Below the pieces are notes generated by a model, which saw nothing but the letters and a program-made list of their open reading frames with translations, did not search any database and had not been told where the DNA came from. Below are positions 1 to 8,107 of a stretch of DNA of 39,919 bases, piece by piece. Every line of letters begins with the position of its first letter. Within the stretch, counting starts at the first letter, position 1. A program made the position numbers and the translations under genes. Source of the stretch: a virus; the IMG/VR virus record IMGVR_UViG_3300024054_000031, positions 1 to 39,919 of that record. One strand, written 5' to 3'.

Positions 1-133
1 CGGGAACACCGGATCGCCGTCGGAAGTATATCCACGCAATTCCAACGAATAATTCACTCCGGTAAATGTCTCCGTGAAATTCACCGTTAACGGCACACCG
101 GCAGATAGGGTACTCTTCCCGGCATCAATCAGT
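1..133. repeat. Terminal direct repeat, left copy
   Basis: This 133-bp segment recurs at 39787-39919. The copies match at every base except position 7 (C here, T at 39793), leaving 126 identical bases up to position 133. The repeat lies inside a coding region and the reading frame continues correctly through it, so it is best read as the overlap of a circular or circularly permuted genome that was opened arbitrarily, not as a true phage end. The mismatch changes a valine codon from GTG to GTA and is silent. Confidence 0.95.
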
Positions 134-972
134 GCATCTGATCCCCCACTGTTACATATACAAGCCACTTCTTTATATGTTAGTTTTTTGATTACTATTT
201 CTCTGGTTAAAACGATCTGTAACTTCGCCTCCGCCCCTCCGGTATCCGCAATCCAGTCCGGGTCTTTTACTTTGATCTCCAACGGTACGTAGCAATCCCC
301 GAAAATATCTGTAACCTGCACGTTATCCATCAATGGAAGCAAGGCCAACGCATCGATCAGATATTTCGGAGCCGTATGTATAAATAGGTTATCGACATAG
401 GCAACGGACTGCTTTTCTTTTACCAGGATTTCATCTTTCTCTTCCCCTTCGTCTTTTCTTATGTATTCATTGTGTTTGAATATATTATCAACGTACATCT
501 TTTGCTGAAACGATCCCAGAACGCCGGCCAGTGTATTGTCATCTGACCATTCCAATAGCGTATAATTCGCAAGCGATGCCACTACCATGAATGTCTCCGA
601 GTACCAATATTTATCCGGGTCTGGCTTCGTGTCTTTTATCCGGATATATAATTCCGAACCGATCGGCAATGCTTCTGCAAAGTCCAGAGCAGCAACGTAT
701 TTAATATAGTCATATACAGTCCCGGTTGTTATTGATAGATACGTTGTTGCATCCGGTGAAGAAATTATACTGCCGGTCGATGCATCGATAATATCGAAGG
801 TCAGGTTAGCCGTCGTACCTCCGTCTGTCAGCTTGCGAATAATGAAAGGCAATACACGAGCCGTGCCTACAGTCAAACGATACCGTTTCCGGTCTACCAT
901 AAGATCACTACGGTAACGGAATTGTTCAGACAAACTGTCATAAAACGGTAATATAGTATGCAGATTCTTCAT
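1..972 (-). CDS. Tail-associated structural protein, N-terminal 324 codons (continues at 39786)
   Basis: This minus-strand frame opens with ATG at 970-972 and has no stop before position 1. Its start overlaps the stop of the upstream 630-aa tail protein in an ATGA arrangement, so the two are translationally coupled. Position 1 corresponds to 39787, and the frame continues in phase to a TGA at 39703-39705, giving a 351-aa protein. It begins MKNLHTILPFYDSLSEQF, has no signal peptide or membrane segment, and is rich in beta-prone stretches with an acidic, lysine-rich insert near residues 160-185. I do not recognise the family. Its place between the tape-measure/tail proteins and the fibre-like genes suggests a baseplate or distal tail component. 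This is inferred from gene order only. Confidence 0.85.
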   Translation of the reverse strand, partial: MKNLHTILPFYDSLSEQFRYRSDLMVDRKRYRLTVGTARVLPFIIRKLTDGGTTANLTFDIIDASTGSIISSPDATTYLSITTGTVYDYIKYVAALDFAEALPIGSELYIRIKDTKPDPDKYWYSETFMVVASLANYTLLEWSDDNTLAGVLGSFQQKMYVDNIFKHNEYIRKDEGEEKDEILVKEKQSVAYVDNLFIHTAPKYLIDALALLPLMDNVQVTDIFGDCYVPLEIKVKDPDWIADTGGAEAKLQIVLTREIVIKKLTYKEVACICNSGGSDALIDAGKSTLSAGVPLTVNFTETFTGVNYSLELRGYTSDGDPVFP

Positions 973-2861
973 GCCTCGTATAGTAATTGTGCCGTACAAA
1001 AATCAGTATCCGTGTTAATCTCCACCTCTTTGATCTTTGCATTGCCTATATTTGTTTTGACCAATTCAAACGGATCGAAGTTTTCCAGTCTCGGAAATTT
1101 AACCACTTGCTTTTTGATCCTCCGGGTTGTTTCGGCTGTTTTCGCAATTCCGTCAATTTTCAAAGATTCCAGGTAACGACCGTACAAGAACCAGTCATTC
1201 AGCAAAGAGTCCCAGCAAAGATCGCCATTGACTACGTCGTAAAAATAACTCATTGAAGTCATGCCGGGAGTGTATCCGAATTTATATGCATCCCGGTTAT
1301 GTATTACATATGAGCCATCACAGGCAACGATCATATAACCTGATTCGTCAACCTGATCCGGATGCTCCAGGATATATTCTACGTCCGTCATAAATGGAGC
1401 CAGGTTGTATGTCTTGTCCGATCCTTTCTTAACCATTAAACTGGTATATTCGATCAGACCGTCGTAGCCACGTTTGGTAGACCATCTCCAGATTTCTTTT
1501 TCATAAAATTCATCTGAAGCAAAGTCGTATTTTGTCGCTTCGTATTGACCGTTCAGGTCTTTCAAGATTTGATATTTAGTCAAATACAATACTTCATTCG
1601 TAAGATCAATGCCGATGGTTGGCGTCCCTCCGTATGCTTTCCCCTTGTCAAAGAAATCGTAATGCTCAATGATAAAATCGTTGCCATCGACATACCAATA
1701 ACAGTTAAATACATCTCTGAATACGTTAGTAATGTCCTGCAATGACATCTCTCCGGTCAATGGTACTTCTGTTTGATTTATTATGTTCCGGTTCTGGGCT
1801 ATGCATACGTTGGTAAGTTTATTTGTAATGCCTGAAATCGGGTTTGTCGCATCGGAAAAGAAATCGCTCACTATATTTAGTGTAATGCCATACATCAAAA
1901 ACAGTTTATTCAGAATCCCGTCCGAACCTCCGGAAAGGTCGACCAATCGTTTCCCGTAATTTGTCAGCGTCCCGATGGTCGATGTTACAGTACATTGCGC
2001 TTTATATGATTTCCCGATTACGCAATTTGTCGCATCCGCAACTAAAGCAGTTACATTCGGGAATCCTGTATCAAATATGCTATTCCCGGCACTATATCCG
2101 GTCAAAGGAATATTCGCTTGTTGCTGCCCATAACTGAAGTATCCAACGTCTTCCCACCATGCGTTACCTCCGAAAACAGGTCTGTTAGCCGGGCTGGACG
2201 TATGTGCCAGTTTGCAGCGATACGAATCACCGCCGTACATCACCCAGCCTTTTGTATATGTGTCAGTTGGAACTTGGCCGTTTGTCGTAGTATATGACCG
2301 CCCGCTTTGCCAGTCATCAGGAACAAAAGCACACGATGTATATCCGCTGGCTCCGATCGGTGGAGCACCGGTATCTTTTTCAAATATTTTCCAGGTCTGT
2401 GAATCCGCTCCGTATGTTATCTCATAGCTGTTTAACTTATATATATCATAGTTGTTTATATCGTATTTTTTATCCTTGTTTTCATCCCAGAACTGATACT
2501 CATCTTTTGGTTCCGGAGTGAATACAATCCAGTCATGATCCTCATAAATTTCACAACCTGATATAGGGACGTATCCTGTATATTTTGTCTCAATGAATAC
2601 ACCGGACGTATCGTAGAGGTTCGCTTTTACCATTATATTATCTACAACTGCATTCGGGTCTTGTATCTTTAATTTCAGAATGTCAAATACAGACGGTTCA
2701 AGTGTCCGGTTTATTTTCCATTCGCCGGAATGCATCCGGTAAAAAACCTGATTCCGTTCATTGATATACTTCAGCTTCGGATAATTCGATAGCTTTATAT
2801 CAATGAAATCTACTTCATTGAAAGAAATCTGAAACCGCCATATTTCATTGTAACATATCAT
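969..2861 (-). CDS. Tail protein with carbohydrate-binding-like segment (630 aa)
   Basis: This is a large tail protein of uncertain family. It starts one base after the tape-measure stop at 2863 and ends in a 4-nt ATGA overlap with the 351-aa tail gene, so it belongs to the tail operon. That position is typical of distal-tail, baseplate-hub or tail-associated lysin proteins. Residues about 184-238 contain aromatic and cysteine spacing (W184, GWVMYGGDSYRCK, HTS, NAWW) resembling CBM5/12-type chitin/cellulose-binding modules. The rest (about 250-630) looks like a mixed beta fold, such as seen in hub-type proteins. There is no signal peptide. The binding role is inferred from the pattern only. 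Confidence 0.8.
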   Translation of the reverse strand: MICYNEIWRFQISFNEVDFIDIKLSNYPKLKYINERNQVFYRMHSGEWKINRTLEPSVFDILKLKIQDPNAVVDNIMVKANLYDTSGVFIETKYTGYVPISGCEIYEDHDWIVFTPEPKDEYQFWDENKDKKYDINNYDIYKLNSYEITYGADSQTWKIFEKDTGAPPIGASGYTSCAFVPDDWQSGRSYTTTNGQVPTDTYTKGWVMYGGDSYRCKLAHTSSPANRPVFGGNAWWEDVGYFSYGQQQANIPLTGYSAGNSIFDTGFPNVTALVADATNCVIGKSYKAQCTVTSTIGTLTNYGKRLVDLSGGSDGILNKLFLMYGITLNIVSDFFSDATNPISGITNKLTNVCIAQNRNIINQTEVPLTGEMSLQDITNVFRDVFNCYWYVDGNDFIIEHYDFFDKGKAYGGTPTIGIDLTNEVLYLTKYQILKDLNGQYEATKYDFASDEFYEKEIWRWSTKRGYDGLIEYTSLMVKKGSDKTYNLAPFMTDVEYILEHPDQVDESGYMIVACDGSYVIHNRDAYKFGYTPGMTSMSYFYDVVNGDLCWDSLLNDWFLYGRYLESLKIDGIAKTAETTRRIKKQVVKFPRLENFDPFELVKTNIGNAKIKEVEINTDTDFCTAQLLYEA

Positions 2862-2862
2862 T

Positions 2863-5415
2863 TCACCTTAGATGCGTTATGATAGTCTGGTTTCCTATTT
2901 TCGTAATCACCCGGTTGCCGGCGACGTAGGTATGTTTTTCGATTTTCGGTTTGGTCATCACATCCAGCATCTTTTTCTGAATCCTGGTTTCTGGAATAAC
3001 CATCAGATTCGGACTGAACACATTTTCAAAATTGCCCCGGTTCAGGCTATCCATTACCAATGGTAAGAAGTCTCCATATTTCCGTGTGCTTTGTTTGTTG
3101 ATCACTCCGACATACTCACCTCCTTCGGCTTCGATGTCTGAAAGTCTTACTCCTCCTTCCGCATGAGATTTCCCCTTCAATACCTTTCCTTCTTTCCCTA
3201 CTTTGAAATGCCCGCCTTTTGCATATTTAACGGAAGAAATTGTAGCGATTTCAGCAATGCCAAGTGCAGCAATAAGGAGCGCACCGACAATTTTTTCAGC
3301 GATTGTAAAACCGCTCGACAAAGCACTGGTAACTCCTAAAGCTGTATTGACAATGGCTTGCAGGATTGCTATTGTTTGTTGTTTCTTTGCGTTTTCCCGC
3401 CGTAGTTTTTCCTGCTCAGCTGCTCTCTTTTTATCCAGTGTATTTGATTTCTTGTCGTATTCACTTTTTGAAATCAGGTTGTTATCATATGCCCGTTGTA
3501 GTGCATCTTGTTCAAATTGATATCGGCGTTCAATGTCCTGCATCTGTATTTCCAGTTCCCGCCGGTTCGCTTCTGTTATCATGCCAAAGACTTCTATCAT
3601 AGCATTGCCAAACATCTGCGCCCACATATTTATCTCATCTAACAAGTCTTCATTGTCAGCAAACCATTCTTCCAAAGATGTAGTCATAGAACCTGTCATA
3701 TCATCAAGACTGGCAGCAAAATCAGGCATTTTGCCCCCTGTTTCTTTGGGCAAGCCAGCAGCCGGATATTTACTCGCTTCTTCTGCCGCCCTATCAGATG
3801 CAGCCTTGCGGATCGCTATGATTTCCTCTGCCGTCTTTCCTTCAATCAATAACCGGTATTCGGCAGATTCAAGTATCTTTTTCAATTCATAATCGAATAC
3901 TTCCTGAGATGTAGCTATACCTATATCTTTGGAGAGTCTATATGCAGATTCTTCTAATTTCTTCCTGTCTTCTATTTCTTTCTCTTTTTCTTTTTTTACT
4001 TTATCAAGCAAATCGTCAATGTATATTCCTTCTTCCTTTATTCTTCTTTTTTCATCTTCAGCCCATTTTTTCTTCTTCTCTTCAAGTTCCTTTGCCTTCT
4101 TTGCTTCCTCTTCTTTCTTTTTTATTAATGCTTCAGCATCATCCATTCTTTTTTTATCTGCCGCAGCTCGGTCATCCCAGAATTTCCGCTCGGCAGCCAT
4201 TTCTTCTGGGGTCATAGATACATATCTACGACTGAACAAACTATTAACAAAATCAGATATTATTTTGAATTTTTCAATAACTGCATTAACGGCAGGCAAT
4301 AGTATCTCTCCGATACCATCTTTAATATCTTCCCATGTTTTCCCTAAATTCTTTGCCTTCCCTTCGACGGAATCCATCCCTTCGGTCGCAAACTTTCCGA
4401 ATTTCTCATTCAATACGTCAATGGCATCTCCCGCTTTTAATTGCTCATCTGTCATATCCCTAATCGCTCCCGATAACTTACCGAACCTTCCTTTATTCCC
4501 TTCGAGCGTACCTGATAACATGAGCATCGCACTCTCTAAATCTACACCTATTGCTCTGGATAAACCCATTGCTGTTTCAATAAATTTTTCTGCTTCATCC
4601 CCTCCTCTCCCAAGTGCAGCAGTCATATTCAATGCATTATATATTTCATCCTCAGTAAATACAGTCGTCTTTTTGTATTTGTCTCTTAATTCAATTAATC
4701 GCTTAAATGCAGCGATATTCTGATCGACGGCAAATAATAACTTGCGTTCCTGCCGTTCGTCTTCCATCGCTCCGGTAATTGCATTTCTGAAAAATCGTGT
4801 AACACCGGCAGTCAATGCGATAAGTCCGGTTATCGCACCGCCAATAGCTACATATTTAGCTTTGATATTATTTAAGAAACTACCATAATTACCAACGTTC
4901 CTCTGGTGCTGATTTACCGTTGCATCGAATTTTTTAAGATCAGTATTTGTTTTATTCAATTCGTGCTGAAGTTCCTTAAATCGCTTACTGCCGAAATCTG
5001 ACTTGTCTAACAACGTCCGCAAGGCACTCGCCTTCTGCTTCAGTTCTTCCAGGTTTGTCGCATTGATCTTGCTAAGTCTGGTTGCCTCCCGCATCCGGTG
5101 TTCTTCCTTAGCCATTAACGCCAGACCTTGCTGCCTCTGACGGGATAAAGATTCTTGCGCCTTCGCTATTTCTCTCGTTTCCTTCTCAAGTTTCTTTTCT
5201 TCTTCTGTCAGTTTTTTGTATGCACCTTCTAACGTCGATGCCTTTTTTGTCAGTTCTCCCATCCCCTGCTCGCTCAGGTTACGCATCTCCGAGAGCATCT
5301 CTTTTGCCGACTCTTTCATCTCGTTTTTCAAGCCGACAATTACCTTCATCAAAGATTGCAACTGCTCCTCAAACTCCTTTGTGGATGCTATCTGATCGTA
5401 AAAGATTTCTGCCAT
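2863..5415 (-). CDS. Tail tape measure protein (850 aa)
   Basis: The tape measure sets tail length and is threaded inside the tail tube. The identification rests on length (it is the largest gene in the window), composition and position directly after the frameshifted chaperone pair. Residues about 10-175 are long charged helices and coiled coil rich in K, E, Q and L. A glycine-rich hydrophobic segment lies near residues 189-205, and a second hydrophobic stretch near 690-735 is preceded by a charged helix. Residues about 430-520 are extremely Lys/Glu rich. A TAnnTTTG-type promoter element lies at 5444-5451, about 30 bp before the start. The region near residues 745-790 (gly-rich, GGxF, EGGEY) is common in Bacteroidota tape measures. 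Confidence 0.93.
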   Translation of the reverse strand: MAEIFYDQIASTKEFEEQLQSLMKVIVGLKNEMKESAKEMLSEMRNLSEQGMGELTKKASTLEGAYKKLTEEEKKLEKETREIAKAQESLSRQRQQGLALMAKEEHRMREATRLSKINATNLEELKQKASALRTLLDKSDFGSKRFKELQHELNKTNTDLKKFDATVNQHQRNVGNYGSFLNNIKAKYVAIGGAITGLIALTAGVTRFFRNAITGAMEDERQERKLLFAVDQNIAAFKRLIELRDKYKKTTVFTEDEIYNALNMTAALGRGGDEAEKFIETAMGLSRAIGVDLESAMLMLSGTLEGNKGRFGKLSGAIRDMTDEQLKAGDAIDVLNEKFGKFATEGMDSVEGKAKNLGKTWEDIKDGIGEILLPAVNAVIEKFKIISDFVNSLFSRRYVSMTPEEMAAERKFWDDRAAADKKRMDDAEALIKKKEEEAKKAKELEEKKKKWAEDEKRRIKEEGIYIDDLLDKVKKEKEKEIEDRKKLEESAYRLSKDIGIATSQEVFDYELKKILESAEYRLLIEGKTAEEIIAIRKAASDRAAEEASKYPAAGLPKETGGKMPDFAASLDDMTGSMTTSLEEWFADNEDLLDEINMWAQMFGNAMIEVFGMITEANRRELEIQMQDIERRYQFEQDALQRAYDNNLISKSEYDKKSNTLDKKRAAEQEKLRRENAKKQQTIAILQAIVNTALGVTSALSSGFTIAEKIVGALLIAALGIAEIATISSVKYAKGGHFKVGKEGKVLKGKSHAEGGVRLSDIEAEGGEYVGVINKQSTRKYGDFLPLVMDSLNRGNFENVFSPNLMVIPETRIQKKMLDVMTKPKIEKHTYVAGNRVITKIGNQTIITHLR

Positions 5416-5443
5416 TAGTTATATTGCAATTTATCTTTGTTTA

Positions 5444-5451
5444 CAAATTTA
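5444..5451 (-). promoter_or_regulatory. Possible promoter -7 element before the tape measure gene
   Basis: The minus strand reads TAAATTTG here, an exact fit to the Bacteroidota TAnnTTTG -7 element. It sits about 30 bp upstream of the tape-measure ATG, overlapping the end of the preceding gene, and would give a leader of roughly 20 nt. I see no clear -33 TTTG at the usual distance, and the local sequence is AT-rich, so a chance match is possible. Confidence 0.35.
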
Positions 5452-5784
5452 CTACGCAATCTGATTTTTGTCCAGTTTTTTACGTACATAAATTAGCAAA
5501 CCATAATATTCTTTCACATTCATTTTCTTCACATCTTTATTCGTATGTTCATTCAGGAATGCACATAACGCCTCAAAATCCCTCTCAATATTGAGTTCTG
5601 CCGATCTTTCTCCGGTAAATGTTTTCGGTGTAATGAACGGGATCAATTTTCCCTCCATCGCCCTTTTTTCATTCTCATAATTTCGATCCTCAATGATTCC
5701 TGTCAAGATATATTCATTATATTTTTTCAACAAGTTTATGTATTGCTCCCTGTCTGCCGTAATGCTTAACTCAGGATATAACAT
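5452..5784 (-). CDS. Tail assembly chaperone, downstream frameshift segment (G-T type T domain)
   Basis: This frame encodes 110 residues from MLYPELSI to the stop at 5452, but it stays open upstream of that ATG to the A9 tract at 5823-5831. It is in the -1 frame relative to the 141-aa gene at 5799-6224. A -1 slip on the A tract would fuse residues 1-134 of that protein to 13 linker residues and this segment, giving about 257 aa. This matches the gpG/gpGT organisation of long-tailed phages: two overlapping frames immediately before the tape measure, the longer product acting as tape-measure chaperone. Independent initiation at 5784 cannot be excluded. The protein is helical and charged, with no membrane segment. 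Confidence 0.8.
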   Translation of the reverse strand: MLYPELSITADREQYINLLKKYNEYILTGIIEDRNYENEKRAMEGKLIPFITPKTFTGERSAELNIERDFEALCAFLNEHTNKDVKKMNVKEYYGLLIYVRKKLDKNQIA

Positions 5785-5798
5785 ATCTAACTGATTGA

Positions 5799-6224
5799 TT
5801 ATGTATTTCTGAATTTCTGAAGTTTTTTTTTAACTGTCTCCCGTGTCAATCCTGCCCGACCCAATACACGGCACATTTCTTTTAACGTACCTTCGCTGTA
5901 ATCCTCTACGATCACTCCATTGATCGAATGCACAAGACAGCAAAAGGCCATCGTATTCACATCGATCTCATTCAGGATCATAAAGAACAGTTGCCTTAGA
6001 TTGTTCAGTTGCTCAAACGCTTCCTGTTTTTTATCATTGCGGATGAACGTATATACAGGATTCAAATGTTTTTCCGTGAAATCCTCTACGGAAGAACCGA
6101 TTGAATTTTCAAGCAATAAATACCGGTTAAACTTTGCATAACAGTCTGCAGTCAGGCATTCATGATCGTTGTTGATCTCAATTTTTACTGTCTTCAGTCC
6201 CCGGCGAAGCGTAATCGTTTCCAA
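5799..6224 (-). CDS. Tail assembly chaperone, upstream segment (gpG-like)
   Basis: This 141-aa helical protein lies directly before the frameshift segment and the tape measure, the standard place for the tail assembly chaperone. The start is probably TTG at 6222-6224. An in-frame TAA two codons upstream rules out a longer product, and no ATG lies near. The first 47 nt overlap the end of the glycosyltransferase gene. Near the C-terminus, three AAA codons (residues 132-134) form a slippery run at 5823-5831, followed by seven residues and a stop. Slippage gives the longer G-T form. The TTG start without a clear ribosome-binding site suggests translation coupled to the upstream gene. Confidence 0.8.
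   Translation of the reverse strand: METITLRRGLKTVKIEINNDHECLTADCYAKFNRYLLLENSIGSSVEDFTEKHLNPVYTFIRNDKKQEAFEQLNNLRQLFFMILNEIDVNTMAFCCLVHSINGVIVEDYSEGTLKEMCRVLGRAGLTRETVKKKLQKFRNT
5823..5831 (-). other. Programmed -1 frameshift slippery site (A9)
   Basis: The mRNA-sense strand reads GTT AAA AAA AAA CTT, which contains an A AAA AAA slippery heptamer in the zero frame. A -1 slip enters a frame that is open from here to 5452. No stop lies between the slip point and the downstream ATG at 5784, which argues that the fusion is real. Tail-chaperone frameshifting at this gene position is well established in lambda-like phages, but this particular site is inferred. Confidence 0.8.
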
Positions 6225-7068
6225 GTGTTACAATGTTTACGTTTTGATTCATTGCGATATGTCCTATACGTCCGTATATGGTTTTCTTTGTAATGCTTTC
6301 CAGAAGATCATATGCACGTGAAATGTCCGGATTGAATCGGATCGCTTCGTGCAGATGATGCAAGGCACGACGCTGACGGCCAAGCACAAGATAACATAAG
6401 GCAATCCGAAGGTGAACCTCGCCCTTCGCTTCGATATCCGGGTACATTTCTCCGGCCTCCGTCAGATAATATATTGCCCGGTCGCATTCACCAATGGATT
6501 GCAGTTCCAAGCCCATGTAATACATTTCCCGTGCCTGGTTCGGATTTTCTTCTAACGCCTTTTTCAATATGCGAATATTTCTTCCTGGGTCATGCTTACG
6601 GGAATATCCGTCCGACCTGCTTATGATCACAACTGGTATATGCCGATCAACTGCACGGTTCAGATACTCATGGCACTTTCCGTTCCAATACACTTTTTCA
6701 CTTCGCCGGAATATGCGGGATTGTATGCTACTTGTTTCATCAGTCCGAACCGTTACAGTATATACATATTTATTATCAATAGATTCTTTGATCTTATTAA
6801 TGGAGCCAGGGATTAAAGTCTCATCACAATCAATGGATAAAATATAATCTCCGGTGCAATATGTTAATAACTTATTGCGATGCAACGAAAAATCATCCTG
6901 CCAGACATCATGATAAACCAATGCCCGGTATTTCCTTGCAATAGCAATCGTATTATCTGTCGAGCCGGTATCCAGGATCACAATCTCATCTACACCCGTG
7001 AGAGATTGCAGGCAACGCTCAATTACCTTAGATTCATTCCTGCTTAGGATTGCAGCCGTCAGACGCAT
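6178..7068 (-). CDS. Family 2 glycosyltransferase with TPR-like C-terminal half (296 aa)
   Basis: The N-terminal ~100 residues form a GT-A/GT2 fold: AAILSRNES at the start, the nucleotide-binding LDTGSTDNT near 32-40, WQDDFSLHRN near 56-65 and the metal-binding DCD at 80-82. Residues about 150-270 consist of paired helices resembling tetratricopeptide repeats. This two-part layout is seen in SunS/WcaA-type sugar transferases. Its location is unusual: it lies inside the tail operon, overlapping the preceding gene by 10 nt and the chaperone by 47 nt. That suggests co-expression with virion proteins and a role in glycosylating a virion or host protein. Substrate and sugar cannot be read from the sequence. 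Confidence 0.9.
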   Translation of the reverse strand: MRLTAAILSRNESKVIERCLQSLTGVDEIVILDTGSTDNTIAIARKYRALVYHDVWQDDFSLHRNKLLTYCTGDYILSIDCDETLIPGSINKIKESIDNKYVYTVTVRTDETSSIQSRIFRRSEKVYWNGKCHEYLNRAVDRHIPVVIISRSDGYSRKHDPGRNIRILKKALEENPNQAREMYYMGLELQSIGECDRAIYYLTEAGEMYPDIEAKGEVHLRIALCYLVLGRQRRALHHLHEAIRFNPDISRAYDLLESITKKTIYGRIGHIAMNQNVNIVTLGNDYASPGTEDSKN

Positions 7069-7673
7069 TCTTCATCAGTTATTATGAGTCCAGAAAAACG
7101 AAAACCAAAATTAGGGCTTTGCAGAAATTGCCCGGTTTGTTCCTTAGCCGTGAATCCTTTGAAAATATTCTCGATTTCCTGATCGAATACCTCATTCAGT
7201 TCAAAATATCCGTTAATTGCAGACGTATGTCGCAATAAGATTTCAATGATCTGCGACTTAATCAACTGCTTGTCATATCTGTAATCGGTCGATGTCTCGC
7301 CGTCTTTCCACAATAACTTGTCGATATGTCCGTACACGATTAGCGATGCTTTACGAGTTATCTTTCCGTAATTCAAAACAGTTCCGTCGCCGGTGTATTC
7401 CCATTTCTCCGGGTCTTCCAAGTCCCAGAAACCATACCCAGGCCATTGATCGTTTGCCATTGCATCGATCCAGTCCTTTGAATTGCTTTGAAACAATGCC
7501 GGGTACACGGTACCATCCTGCCGTACCCGTCTCTCGCATATACCATAAAACGATATTTCCAGAGCGATCCCATTGAGTTTGTCTGTAAGTTTCTTTATGA
7601 CTTTATTTACATTGGTCTCCGTTCCTGCAACGGTAAACCCTACCGGAATATCGGGTGTTTTTTGACTGCTCAT
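7059..7673 (-). CDS. Tail completion/terminator-like or tail structural protein (204 aa)
   Basis: I do not recognise this family with certainty. It is a soluble, mixed alpha/beta protein with no signal peptide or membrane segment, and aromatic patches such as WPGYGFWDLED in the middle. It sits in a tight series of overlapping genes after a gp10-like protein (4-nt overlap at 7670) and before the glycosyltransferase and tail chaperone. In long-tailed phages that slot is filled by the tail terminator or the major tail tube protein. The C-terminal region (FGFRFSGLII) is strand-like. A separate major tail protein is not obvious elsewhere, so this is one candidate. Confidence 0.75.
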   Translation of the reverse strand: MSSQKTPDIPVGFTVAGTETNVNKVIKKLTDKLNGIALEISFYGICERRVRQDGTVYPALFQSNSKDWIDAMANDQWPGYGFWDLEDPEKWEYTGDGTVLNYGKITRKASLIVYGHIDKLLWKDGETSTDYRYDKQLIKSQIIEILLRHTSAINGYFELNEVFDQEIENIFKGFTAKEQTGQFLQSPNFGFRFSGLIITDEECV

Positions 7674-8107
7674 GATAGGGATGCTTTGATCTTTGAAACG
7701 ACAATCGGAATGACCTGTTTTTGAAGCAGGGCAATGTTTTCCTTAGTCAACCCATATACATCTTCACCATATCTGTGAATGATCCATTTAGCGTAATCCG
7801 TTGTTACGTCATCAATTTTGAAACGATCCGGCAGAAAGGTAACTTCAAAATGATCGTGAAACGTACCGGTGTCCTCCAGATAAACATGATCGTATGGTTG
7901 TCCTTTCCTTCGCTTCTGCCGTTTCGTGCTTTCGGCATATGCTCCCATACTTGTACCGGTTGACAATACACCACGTGAAATATGCTGTTTTATATTCAAC
8001 TGAACAATATATTCAATTTCCCGCATGATCGCTTCTTTGAGAAACTTGTCCAGGTTCTTCCTGCAAGTCTCAATCTTAACAAGTTCCGCATCCAAAGCCG
8101 TTACCAT
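7670..8107 (-). CDS. Virion morphogenesis / HK97 gp10-like head-tail protein (145 aa)
   Basis: This small basic protein has an N-terminal helix of about 45 residues, then a region with KRQKRRKG and the phrase YLEDTGTFHDHFEV. That pattern resembles the LxxTGxLxxSF region of phage virion-morphogenesis and HK97 gp10-like proteins, which join head and tail. It overlaps the upstream 437-aa gene by 7 nt and the downstream gene by 4 nt. The order capsid, adaptor-like gene, gp10-like, tail terminator, chaperone, tape measure is conserved in many siphoviruses and supports the call. Confidence 0.7.
   Translation of the reverse strand: MVTALDAELVKIETCRKNLDKFLKEAIMREIEYIVQLNIKQHISRGVLSTGTSMGAYAESTKRQKRRKGQPYDHVYLEDTGTFHDHFEVTFLPDRFKIDDVTTDYAKWIIHRYGEDVYGLTKENIALLQKQVIPIVVSKIKASLS

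Noticed and set aside
3929-4723. Long plus-strand open frame of 264 codons opposite the tape measure gene
   Set aside because: It is rich in S, F and I, the typical complement of a Lys/Glu-rich helical gene, and has no coupling or promoter on its strand. The minus-strand tape measure explains the sequence.
7351-7573. Two short minus-strand frames within the 204-aa structural gene
   Set aside because: They overlap fully a coherent gene with correct coupling, and have no plausible start signals.
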